In this document: positions 1 through 6,454 of the stretch, one piece after another
Layout: each line of letters starts with the position of its first letter
Numbering within the stretch: the first letter of the stretch is position 1
DNA from: Ruminococcus sp. UBA7158
GTDB taxonomy: Bacteria > Bacillota > Clostridia > Oscillospirales > Ruminococcaceae
Assembly: GCA_002491605.1 (NCBI GenBank)
Contig: DKWG01000062.1
Span: forward strand, 6,374-34,025
DNA length: 27,652 nucleotides
Reading direction: 5' to 3'
Program-made: the position numbers and the translations under genes
Notes under the pieces: model-generated
What the model was told of the DNA's origin: nothing
Seen by the model: the letters and a program-made list of their open reading frames with translations, nothing else
Database searches by the model: none

Positions 1-79
1 TCGAAGCGGTCATAACGAGGCGGTCTTGAAAACCGTTTGGTCAAAAGCCACAAGGGTTCGAATCCCTTCCTCTCCGCCA
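1..79 (+). tRNA. tRNA-Ser (UGA anticodon), 5' end cut by the window edge
   Basis: The 3' part of a type II (long variable arm) tRNA is visible. The anticodon stem is 20-24/32-36, and the 7-base loop carries TGA at 27-29, which reads UCA serine codons. A long variable arm lies between it and the T arm (T stem-loop 52-68, loop TTCGAAT). The 3' acceptor strand CCTCTCC is at 69-75, followed by discriminator G76 and an encoded CCA at 77-79. The 5' acceptor strand and most of the D arm lie outside the window. A rho-independent terminator follows directly. Confidence 0.95.
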
Positions 80-81
80 TG

Positions 82-113
82 AAAAAAGCATCGACAAAAG
101 TCGATGCTTTTTT
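82..113 (+). terminator. Rho-independent terminator of tRNA-Ser
   Basis: An A-rich left flank and stem (GCATCGAC, loop AAAA, GTCGATGC) is followed by six T residues. It starts 3 bases after the CCA end of the tRNA, so it ends the tRNA transcript. The A tract before the stem and T tract after it would let it work in both directions. Confidence 0.9.
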
Positions 114-118
114 CAATG

Positions 119-296
119 AAATTCGTTCCTGCGGAACGAGTGAAATATTACTTCGTAATATGAAATACGCTCTGCGCATGAAATATGCCTGCGGTATATG
201 ACGGAACGAATTTTATTTCATTTTATGCGTTAGCAGAAAATTTCATAATCTGTCAGGATTATTTTATATTGCGCAGCAACATTTTATTAAAATTAC
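119..296. repeat. Palindromic multi-hairpin array downstream of tRNA-Ser
   Basis: An 11-bp perfect inverted repeat (119-129 and 203-213) closes a block of hairpins: 124-129/133-138 (loop TGC), 145-150/156-161 (loop CTTCG), 165-170/174-179 (one mismatch) and 183-189/193-199 (loop TGC, one G.T pair). The units are joined by TGAAAT at 141, 161 and 179. To the right the complementary linker ATTTCA appears at 215 and 239, with weaker hairpins near 228-238, 246-260 and 280-290. The whole is therefore a large, partly decayed palindrome of hairpin modules. The left arm 124-129 can pair locally or with the distal arm, so two exclusive folds exist. No ORF lies inside. It may be a structured RNA, a REP/MITE-like element or a hairpin-protected element end; the function is unknown. 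Confidence 0.7.
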
Positions 297-322
297 GAGA
301 GTTCAAATCCCACTGCCGAAAA
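297..322 (+). other. Degenerate tRNA 3'-end-like sequence
   Basis: GTTCAAATCCC at 301-311 matches the T-loop region of the tRNA-Ser at 56-66 in 10 of 11 bases and is followed by CACTGCCG, which resembles an acceptor end. The flanking bases do not form a proper T stem or acceptor, so it is not a functional tRNA. It may be a tRNA remnant or an attachment-site-like duplication on the far side of the hairpin array, or chance. Confidence 0.3.
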
Positions 323-437
323 TTCACAAATATCTTTTTTGTGACTCTCACAATATAAAACCTCTATTGCATATCAATACAAGAATTGAAATAGTGGGCA
401 GAAAAATTTTAACATTATATCATAGGAGGACACCGTT

Positions 438-1186
438 ATGGTAAAACAAACTGCAGGAAGAGACTCACTCGGCGAATTTGCACCGAAATTTGCACAGCTG
501 AACGATGATGTACTGTTCGGAGAGGTATGGAACAGGGAGGATAAGCTTTCTCTGAGAGACCGCTCCCTCATCACCGTTGTGTCGCTGATGTCGCAGGGAC
601 TTGTAGATTCATCTTTTCAGTATTATCTGATGAGCGCAAAAAACAACGGCATAACTAAAGAAGAAATCGCCGAAATTCTCACACACGCCGCATTCTATGC
701 AGGCTGGCCGAAGGCGTGGCGGCATTCCGTATGGCAACACAGGTATGGCAGGAGGACGGTCAGCCGACCGATGCCATGACACGCCATGCCGACACAATGG
801 TATTCCCCATCGGCACACCTAACGACGGCTTTGCGCAGTATTTCAGCGGCAGAAGCTTTTTAGCTCCGCTTTCCGCAAGTCAGGTCGGTATATTCAACGT
901 GACCTTTGAGCCCGGATGCCGCAATAATTGGCATATTCACAGGGCGACAAAGGGCGGCGGACAGATTTTAGTATGTGTAAACGGTCGTGGATGGTATCAG
1001 GAATGGGGCAAGGAGGCAATAGCACTTAGTCCCGGAGACGTTGTTAACATTCCGGTCGGAGTAAAGCACTGGCACGGAGCGGCAAAGGACAGCTGGTTCT
1101 CGCACCTTGCTGTTGAAGTTCCCGGAGAGAATACGGCAAACGAGTGGCTTGAGCCGGTTGATTCGGGCGAATATGACAGTCTATGA
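438..1186 (+). pseudogene. Carboxymuconolactone decarboxylase-like / cupin fusion, frameshifted
   Basis: Frame one (438-719) encodes a CMD/AhpD-like domain with GITKEEIAEILTHAAFYAGW and no CxxC, hence not a peroxidase-type AhpD. Frame two (GTG at 716 to the stop at 1184-1186) encodes a cupin beta-barrel with the metal-site pattern HIHR...GGGQILVCVNGRG and a second motif PVGVKHWHGA. In CMD-cupin fusions of this type the text runs GWPKAWAAFR. Here one G is missing at about 716-721 (TGG-CGGCA for TGG-GCGGCA), which shifts the frame exactly at the domain junction. The start has a strong SD, AGGAGGA at 424-430. The fusion family belongs with quinone and aldehyde redox clusters and fits the flavodoxin, hydrolase and MerR neighbours. 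Either a real inactivating deletion or an assembly error is possible; two separate proteins is less likely. Confidence 0.8.
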
Positions 1187-1259
1187 GTATTTGTTGTCAG
1201 TCTATTCGTCACTGAAATTCTGCTTTAAATATGGCTATCCGGATGTTTCGGCATATAAT

Positions 1260-1294
1260 GAACACCGCCGCAGATCAATCCTGCGGCGGTGTTC
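1260..1294. terminator. Strong hairpin between convergent genes
   Basis: A 14-bp perfect stem (1260-1273 and 1281-1294, GC-rich GAACACCGCCGCAG, loop ATCAATC) lies between the cupin end and the 3' end of the lipoprotein gene on the other strand. T tracts are poor on both sides, so its efficiency is uncertain, but its position suits a shared bidirectional terminator. Confidence 0.65.
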
Positions 1295-1302
1295 ATCATA
1301 TA

Positions 1303-1851
1303 TTACGATTCTGCTCGAAGCTCTATAACTATTGAGTCCTTATCCAAAAGTGAATTCAGCTCATCGGCAGACAATCCCTCGATGTGTCCCAGCTTAGTGT
1401 AGCTCCATGAATTTGAACCGAAGAACACCACAATTTGATTGCCGGAATATAAAACGATATCTCCCGGCTGTGTTCTTGTCTGTACATCACTTCGGGAAAA
1501 GCTCTGCGGCAGACTGCCGACCTGTTCAAAGCCGCCGTATTCCGAAGCGTTCACGACAATAGGGGAGTTCTGCGCATAGGCAAGCAGCTCGGCAACGGTG
1601 TCGTTATTCTCCCAACTGACATCTACTGTTGTGCCGTCGATGGTAAGCGCAAGCGTTTGCTCGGATGTATTGCTTACGGGGGTTGCCGTTTCTTCTTTAT
1701 CCATTTCAGTCGATACCTCGCTTTCTGTTGCCTGCGTAACGTCGTTTTCATCGGCGGTCTGTGATAGATTCGGCGAAGCGGTCTGACCGACGCAGCCGCT
1801 CAGACAAAGCCCGATTGCCAAAAGCAATGCAATCGTGATTATTCGCTTCAT
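1303..1851 (-). CDS. Cyclophilin-like fold lipoprotein
   Basis: The 182-residue precursor has a lipoprotein signal (residues 1-20, lipobox LSGC, lipidated Cys20). An acidic Thr/Ser-rich linker spans about 21-65, and a cyclophilin_like domain about 66-180. The domain shows the family pattern: hydrophobic strand then WENNDTVAELLAY, the EYGGFEQVGSLPQSF loop, QPGDIVLYSGNQIVVFFG, and WSYTKLGHI near the end. Such proteins adopt a cyclophilin fold but generally lack prolyl isomerase residues; their substrate is unknown. Its ATG overlaps the stop of the upstream hydrolase remnant (ATGA), so it was translationally coupled. It is the last gene of the MerR-controlled operon that starts at 3094. It should be tethered to the outer face of the membrane. 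Confidence 0.85.
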   Translation of the reverse strand: MKRIITIALLLAIGLCLSGCVGQTASPNLSQTADENDVTQATESEVSTEMDKEETATPVSNTSEQTLALTIDGTTVDVSWENNDTVAELLAYAQNSPIVVNASEYGGFEQVGSLPQSFSRSDVQTRTQPGDIVLYSGNQIVVFFGSNSWSYTKLGHIEGLSADELNSLLDKDSIVIELRAES

Positions 1852-2551
1852 TTCAAATACTCCTCGAAGAATGCTTTCAGATTCTCGAAGGGGATCACAT
1901 CCGTCTGATCGTAAAGGTCGGTGTGGCCGGCGTCGGGGACGATTAGCAGCTCCTTATTATCTCCGATGAGCTTGCTGTAAGCTGTTTCGCTGAAATAGCG
2001 TGAGTGAGCTTTTTCTCCGTGCACCAGTATAACAGCAGAACGGATCTCACTGCTGTACTGCAGGATCGGCATATTCAGGAACGACAGTGAGGATGTCACA
2101 TTCCAGCCGCCGTTGGAGTTCAGACTGCGGGGATGATAGCCGCGAGGGGTCTTGTAGTAGGCGTAGTAGTCCTTGACAAACTGCGGTGCGTCCTCCGGCA
2201 GCGGATCAACTACTCCGCCGCTGCGCAGAAATCCTCTGTGTTGATGTCGGGCGAGGCCACATATCGAGGCATACCGCCGCTCTCACCGGTATATGACGGG
2301 TCAAAGGCAATTGTCAGAAAGCCTAACTCCGCCATTTTCTGCGCATACAGCCCGGAGGATTGCTCTTTTACTGCACCGAACGGACCGCTGACGGCTATAG
2401 CAGGGAGCTTGCCGACTGCGCCCTTCGGAGTATACATATCCGCCGCTAATGTGATGCCGTAGCGGTTGTGGAATGTCACTTTCTTGTGATCTACATTATC
2501 GCTTTTTGGAAATACCTTGTCCCATTCCTGTGTCAGATTCAACTTTTCCAT
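1848..2551 (-). pseudogene. Alpha/beta hydrolase with internal deletion and frameshift
   Basis: The N-terminal part (2551 to about 2214) reads as an alpha/beta hydrolase: RYGITLAADMYTPKG, AIAVSGPFGAVKEQSSGLYA and FDPSYTGESGG. The frame then hits TAG at 2210-2212. From 2216 down, another frame reads GVVDPLPEDAPQFV..., then SALV-type text with VHGEKAHSRYF and DAGHTDLYD, which carries the C-terminal acid and His, and ends EEYLK. The central block that should hold the nucleophile elbow (G-x-C/S-x-G) and cap is absent, roughly 80 residues judged from remembered homologues. The fusion point lies in GCGGCGGAGTAGTT (about 2208-2221), consistent with a deletion between short GC-rich repeats. The SD AAGGGAGC precedes the ATG. 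It lies 3 bases after the flavodoxin stop and overlaps the lipoprotein start, so transcription of the operon continues but the enzyme is almost certainly dead. Confidence 0.85.
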
Positions 2552-2554
2552 TGT

Positions 2555-3094
2555 TCAAAGCTCCCTTCCGATTTGATAAGCTCTTTCAAGTGCAGGATGA
2601 CCGACAATGTCTCCCACATCGTTTACGCCGCCTGCAAATACTGTGTCAATAAGCCGGCAGCGTGGGAAGCAATCCACCCAGCCCTGAACAGCTTTTATTG
2701 TGCCCTCGGCTGTTTCCGGTTTGTCCTCCGCCGCTGTTGCCAGCAGGTATGCCTTAGTGAAGGCATAGTCAGAGTCGTACAACGGATTGGCTCTATCAAG
2801 CATGGTCTTGAGCTGACCGCAGACGCTGTAGTAGTACACCGGTGTGGCAAATACAAGCACATCGGCGTCGTGCATTTTGGCGGCTACCTCCACCGCATCG
2901 TCCTTGATGACACAGTGACCCAGCTTTGAGCAGGCGAAGCAGCCCCTGCAAAAGCCGTACTGTTTTTCACGCAGATATACCGTTTCCACATGGTTTCCTG
3001 ACTCCTGCGCACCCTTTGCAAACGCTGACGCCAGTTCCTCTGAATTACCGCCCTTTCGTGGACTGGAGGAAATAATCAATACCTTTTTATCCAT
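2555..3094 (-). CDS. Flavodoxin-like NAD(P)H-dependent oxidoreductase (FMN reductase family)
   Basis: 179 residues with the flavodoxin-like fold: VLIISSSPRKGGNSEELA at residues 5-22 is the FMN phosphate-binding loop of NADPH-dependent FMN reductases. CRGCFACSKLGHCVIKDD (about 49-66) is the cysteine-rich segment of the subgroup that often binds a metal or acts in iron-sulfur flavoproteins. VFATPVYYYSVCGQLKTMLDR (about 81-101) is the flavin ring-binding loop. It is a cytosolic electron carrier or quinone/nitro reductase. It is the first gene of an operon with the broken hydrolase and the cyclophilin-like lipoprotein, driven by a MerR-type promoter at 3138-3168 that diverges from the regulator gene. 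The exact substrate cannot be told from the sequence. Confidence 0.88.
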   Translation of the reverse strand: MDKKVLIISSSPRKGGNSEELASAFAKGAQESGNHVETVYLREKQYGFCRGCFACSKLGHCVIKDDAVEVAAKMHDADVLVFATPVYYYSVCGQLKTMLDRANPLYDSDYAFTKAYLLATAAEDKPETAEGTIKAVQGWVDCFPRCRLIDTVFAGGVNDVGDIVGHPALERAYQIGREL

Positions 3095-3137
3095 CGTAAA
3101 ACACTCCTTGCATTTATTTTTTCTTTATGTTATACTT

Positions 3138-3168
3138 ATTATAATACATAAACCTGACTTCAGGTCAA
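3138..3168 (-). promoter_or_regulatory. MerR-type promoter of the flavodoxin operon with operator dyad
   Basis: On the minus strand, TTGACC (-35, 3168-3163) and TATAAT (-10, 3143-3138) are 19 bp apart instead of 17. The spacer and the -35 edge hold a perfect dyad, ACCTGA-ct-TCAGGT (3152-3165). An over-long spacer with a dyad between the boxes is the hallmark of promoters activated by DNA distortion through MerR proteins. The MerR gene starts 33 bases to the right on the other strand. Confidence 0.8.
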
Positions 3169-3200
3169 GACTTTTTTGAAAAATTTAAGGAGAAATTTTT

Positions 3201-3641
3201 ATGTACTCGATTGGACAGGTGGCGAATATGTTCGGATTGCCCATCTCTACACTGCGCTATTATGATAAGCAGGGGCTTTTTCCAAGGATGGAGAGGGTGT
3301 CCGGCATCCGAAAATTCAGCGAGACGGAGATCGAGGCACTTCGTGTTATAGAATGTTTGAAAAAAGCCGGGATGGAAATCAAGGCAATCAAGCAGTTCAT
3401 GGATTGGTGCGTGGAGGGACCGTGTACCTATCCTAAACGCAAGGCACTTTTTGAAGCTCAAAAGACCCATATGGAGGAGGAGATTGAGCGGATGAAACGG
3501 ACGCTGGATATGCTTAAATTCAAGTGCTGGTACTACGAGCAGGCAATCAAGGACGGCGGCGAGGAAAGACTTACCGCAATGATTCCGGACAACCTGCCGA
3601 AGGATATCCGCCAAAGCTATGAAAACTCCCACAAGGAATAA
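3201..3641 (+). CDS. MerR family transcriptional regulator
   Basis: 146 residues. The N-terminal winged helix-turn-helix (1-70) shows YSIGQVANMFGLPISTLRYYDKQGLFP and the wing R-x-S-G-I-R-K-F. A central segment, LRVIECLKKAGMEIKAIKQFM, and a long dimerisation coiled coil (about 88-120) follow. This is the subgroup lacking metal-binding Cys clusters, often found beside aldo/keto reductase, flavodoxin and CMD-cupin genes and thought to sense reactive organic compounds or redox state. The SD AAGGAG (3188-3193) precedes ATG at 3201. It is transcribed away from the operon whose promoter carries the dyad, so it is the likely activator of that operon and may repress itself. Confidence 0.92.
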   Translation: MYSIGQVANMFGLPISTLRYYDKQGLFPRMERVSGIRKFSETEIEALRVIECLKKAGMEIKAIKQFMDWCVEGPCTYPKRKALFEAQKTHMEEEIERMKRTLDMLKFKCWYYEQAIKDGGEERLTAMIPDNLPKDIRQSYENSHKE

Positions 3642-3749
3642 GAATACCGGTACATCAAAGGTGGGGCAGAGCTGTCAAAGGCGGTTAAAAAGCTCTTAAC
3701 TTTACTGTATGATATATCAAAACACAAATCGGATGTTGAGGTGGAAAAT

Positions 3750-4205
3750 TTGATAAGCATCAGAAATTATCAGGACTCAGACTGGGAGCCCATCAGCCGA
3801 GTTCACGACAGTGCCAGAATGTAGGAATTGGAGCTTGCCGGCTTGGAGGATGCTTTTTTGCCGTTGGAAATTGCAGCGAAAAGAGAATGCCTGTTTGATT
3901 ATCCGGGCATTTATGTAGCCGAAGAGGAGGGCAAGGTAATCGGCTTTGCGGCGTGCACTGAGGACGAGCTTGCATGGCTGTATGTTGCTCCTGAAAAGAG
4001 ACGCTGCGGAGTCGGACGCAGTCTTTCGGAATATGCTATGAAAATGCACCCGGGGATCAGATATGTTGAAGCGCTTAAAGGCAATCTGCCGGCATTAAAG
4101 TTGTATGAAAAGCTCGGCTTTAAGCTCAAGGGAATAGAAGAGGGTAAAATGCCCGGGAATGAAGCGTTTACTGTTCAAGTATATTCATTGGAAAGAGAAG
4201 CTTAG
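3750..4205 (+). pseudogene. GNAT family N-acetyltransferase with in-frame amber stop
   Basis: Reading from TTG at 3750, after the SD GAGGTGG at 3738-3744, gives ISIRNYQDSDWEPISRVHDSARM, then TAG at 3822-3824, then ELELAGLEDAFLPLEIA in the same frame. The rest is a clean GNAT fold: IYVAEEEGKVIGFAA (beta-4), DELAWLYVAPEKRRCGVGRSL (acetyl-CoA pyrophosphate loop, R-R-C-G-V-G-R), and NLPALKLYEKLGF (beta-7 / C-terminal signature). One nonsense codon is the only lesion. It removes strand beta-1 and helix alpha-1 from any product that starts at TTG 3828. It could be a recent pseudogene, a sequencing error, or a case of amber readthrough. It follows the MerR gene on the same strand after 108 bp. Confidence 0.8.
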
Positions 4206-4286
4206 CCTATCAGCCGCCCATTTTAGGCAAGCTGCCGTATGGCACTAAAATCCGCACGATCTTCGGTCTTTGAAAACAATTAACAA

Positions 4287-4326
4287 CACCCACTGTCAGC
4301 CGTTAATTAAAGGTTGACAGTGGGTG
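4287..4326. terminator. Hairpin terminator between convergent GNAT and AraC genes
   Basis: A 12-bp perfect stem, CACCCACTGTCA (4287-4298) with its complement at 4315-4326, is separated by an AT-rich loop. CGTTTCGTATT follows on the plus strand; on the minus strand the right flank is TTGTTAATTGTTTTC. It lies between two converging 3' ends. Confidence 0.75.
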
Positions 4327-4373
4327 CGTTTCGTATTAGAATGTGTTCGTTTAAGGGGCGAGCGTTAGCTATA

Positions 4374-5117
4374 CTATCTTCTTTGCTTCCACTTAGACGG
4401 CTGACAGCCTGTTACAAGTGAAAACTGCCGTGAAAAGTGAACGGCACTGTTATATCCGCAGCGGAAGCCCACCTCCTGAACGCTCAGCGAGGTTTCATCC
4501 AAAAGGCTTTTAGCAGCTTCAATTCTTGAGTTGATGACGTCGGCACGGCAGGATATGCCAAAGGTGTTTTTATATATCTCCTGCAAGTAAGCCGCACTCA
4601 CATGGAGCCTTTTTGCCATGTTTGTAACGCTCCAATCTTGATGCGGGTTTGTGTATATCTCACGTCTCATTTCGGCCAGCTCACGGTAGTGTGAGCCTTT
4701 TATTACTGAGCTGCCCGTCAGCGAGATGATGTCAGAAAACATTGCGTTCATCAGCGCCGAGCACGCCTTTGTGCTTGCACGGTAATAAGCGTCGCATATT
4801 AAGCGGATGTAGTCGCTCACCGGAATTTGAGAATTGAAGTAGTATGGGTGAGAAAACTCGATTTCAGGCTCTTCATCGCAGTCGAAGTGAATCCAGTCGT
4901 CTATGTATTCGCCGCCTGACGAGCGGTATTGGACGCTTGAATTCTTATCAAAGACTATAAACATATCAGGCTCTGTCAGCCTGTCCTTACCGTTTAGAGT
5001 AAAGATTGCGGGAGTTTTCACAAAGAGTGCAAGGTAGTGTCTAAAGCCGTTCGGTCTGTTAATGAAGAAATCCTTGCTATGCGCAGAATCGCAGCCCATA
5101 TGAACTATTTTATACAT
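4374..5117 (-). CDS. AraC family transcriptional regulator
   Basis: 247 residues. The N-terminal part (about 1-140) is a cupin-like sensor with FRHYLALFVKTPAIFTLNG and the AraC-ligand pattern DDWIHFDCDEE. The C-terminal 100 residues hold the double helix-turn-helix: SVTNMAKRLHVSAAYLQEIY as the first and SVQEVGFRCGYNSAVHFSRQF as the second, ending GCQPSKWKQRR. It has its own strong sigma-A promoter and is transcribed divergently from the aldo/keto reductase - GH9 pair 291 bp away. It is therefore the probable carbohydrate-responsive regulator of that pair. The ligand is not predictable. The SD is weak (AGGATG, 8 bases upstream). Confidence 0.9.
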   Translation of the reverse strand: MYKIVHMGCDSAHSKDFFINRPNGFRHYLALFVKTPAIFTLNGKDRLTEPDMFIVFDKNSSVQYRSSGGEYIDDWIHFDCDEEPEIEFSHPYYFNSQIPVSDYIRLICDAYYRASTKACSALMNAMFSDIISLTGSSVIKGSHYRELAEMRREIYTNPHQDWSVTNMAKRLHVSAAYLQEIYKNTFGISCRADVINSRIEAAKSLLDETSLSVQEVGFRCGYNSAVHFSRQFSLVTGCQPSKWKQRR

Positions 5118-5151
5118 TTCATCACATCCTGCAAAATGTTAAGTTTATCTT

Positions 5152-5180
5152 AGTATACTTCATTTACTTTTGGTTGTCAA
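5152..5180 (-). promoter_or_regulatory. Sigma-A promoter of the AraC gene
   Basis: On the minus strand, TTGACA (5180-5175), a 17-bp spacer and TATACT (5157-5152) are close to the consensus. They lie 35 bases upstream of the AraC start codon. No equally good promoter was seen for the divergent plus-strand pair, which fits a need for activation. Confidence 0.85.
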
Positions 5181-5408
5181 TTATAATACAATGATATTGC
5201 CAAAGCTTTTTTAATGCTTTAGGGCTTAAGCCGTGTCAGGCATAATACTGCCCGTATATGCGCTTTAAATGTGACGGCAGGCTTTAATATGCAGCGTTGA
5301 GCTTGCAGCTTCAAAGTCCTGCTGTCAATTATGAGTCTTTATTAAAACGCAAATACAAGCTCGGGAAACCGATTTGTGCAATTTAGCGAAGAAAGGAAAA
5401 TGATAAAA

Positions 5409-6404
5409 ATGTATGTTGCAAACGCTTCAAGATATGAAAAAATGAAATATAACCGCTGCGGAAAATCCGGACTGTCATTGCCGGCAGTTTCCTTGGGGCT
5501 TTGGAAGAATTTCGGGCTCAAGGATTCCTACGACAACATGGAAAAGATGGCACTCACTGCTTTCGACTGCGGAATAACCTACTTTGACCTTGCAAATAAC
5601 TACGGCAATCCGTATAACGGCAGTGCAGAGGAGAACTTCAAGCGAATTATGAGCCGTGCTTTGAAGCCATACCGTGATGAGATAGTCGTCGCAACAAAGG
5701 CAGGCTTTGAAATGTGGGACGGACCTTACGGGAACCTCAACGGTTCAAGAAAGTATATGATTGCATCTTTGGATCAAAGCCTTAAAAGAATGGGCCTTGA
5801 CTATGTGGATATATACTATCATCACATATTTGACCAAAACACTCCTCTTGAGGAAACGGCACTTGCGCTGGATCAGGTTGTAAGGCAGGGAAAGGCACTG
5901 TATGTCGGCATATCAAACTACAATAAGGCACAGACCGCTGAGATGACCGCTATACTCAAAGAGCTTAAGACTCCGTTTATCGTCAATCAAATCTCATACT
6001 CGATGCTGAACCGCTGGATTGAGAATGACGGATTGGACGAATGGGCTTTGGAAAACGGAATAGGCTTGTCGGTTTACTCGCCCTTGTATCAGGGACTTCT
6101 AACGGATAAGTATATAAGCGGTGTTCCTGCTGATTCAAGAATAGGCAAAAACGACACTTGGATAGGCGGACAGCGAGACGAAAGGATGGTCTTAAAGCTT
6201 TCGGCACTGTCGCAAATCGCCGCCGACAGAGGACAAAAGCTTTCTCAGCTGGCGCTTTCATGGGTGTTACACAACAAAGCGGTGACAACAGTAATAATAG
6301 GAGCGTCAAGACCTGAGCAGGTCAAGGAAAATGCCGAGTGCATAAATAACTCGGAGTTTTCCGACGATGAAATCAGCAGAATAAACGAGATACTCGCTAT
6401 GTAA
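5409..6404 (+). CDS. Aldo/keto reductase (YghZ/Gpr-like)
   Basis: 331 residues forming a (beta/alpha)8 barrel. It shows the catalytic tetrad of the superfamily: Asp60 in ITYFDLANNYG, Tyr65, Lys97 in VVATKAGF and His139 in DIYYHHIFDQNTPLEET. SNYN (around 170-173) and IIGASRPEQVKENAE near the C-terminus form the NADPH phosphate site. It resembles the L-glyceraldehyde-3-phosphate reductase / potassium-channel beta-subunit-like AKRs and should reduce an aldehyde or ketose in the cytosol. ATG 5409 is preferred: the AAAGGA at 5392-5397 is too close to ATG 5400, and remembered family members begin MY-x-A-N-x-x-R-Y. GTG 5376 has no SD. It lies 50 bp upstream of the GH9 gene and is probably co-transcribed. 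Confidence 0.9.
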   Translation: MYVANASRYEKMKYNRCGKSGLSLPAVSLGLWKNFGLKDSYDNMEKMALTAFDCGITYFDLANNYGNPYNGSAEENFKRIMSRALKPYRDEIVVATKAGFEMWDGPYGNLNGSRKYMIASLDQSLKRMGLDYVDIYYHHIFDQNTPLEETALALDQVVRQGKALYVGISNYNKAQTAEMTAILKELKTPFIVNQISYSMLNRWIENDGLDEWALENGIGLSVYSPLYQGLLTDKYISGVPADSRIGKNDTWIGGQRDERMVLKLSALSQIAADRGQKLSQLALSWVLHNKAVTTVIIGASRPEQVKENAECINNSEFSDDEISRINEILAM

Positions 6405-6454
6405 GAAGTATGCTCGATTCATTTAAGATGATTATTAGAGGTAAATAAAGAATT

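Noticed and set aside
297..322. A second, complete tRNA gene
   Set aside because: Only a T-loop-like motif is present; no acceptor, D or anticodon stem could be formed.
1107..1328. ORF overlapping the cupin end and the intergenic hairpin
   Set aside because: It runs out of frame through cupin coding sequence and a palindromic hairpin, with no SD and no recognisable protein.
2133..2929. Plus-strand ORFs opposite the hydrolase and flavodoxin genes
   Set aside because: Antisense shadows of recognisable minus-strand genes; no SD, no family motifs.
5376..5408. GTG start of the aldo/keto reductase
   Set aside because: It has no SD. The SD at 5392-5397 lies inside this stretch and serves the later ATG.
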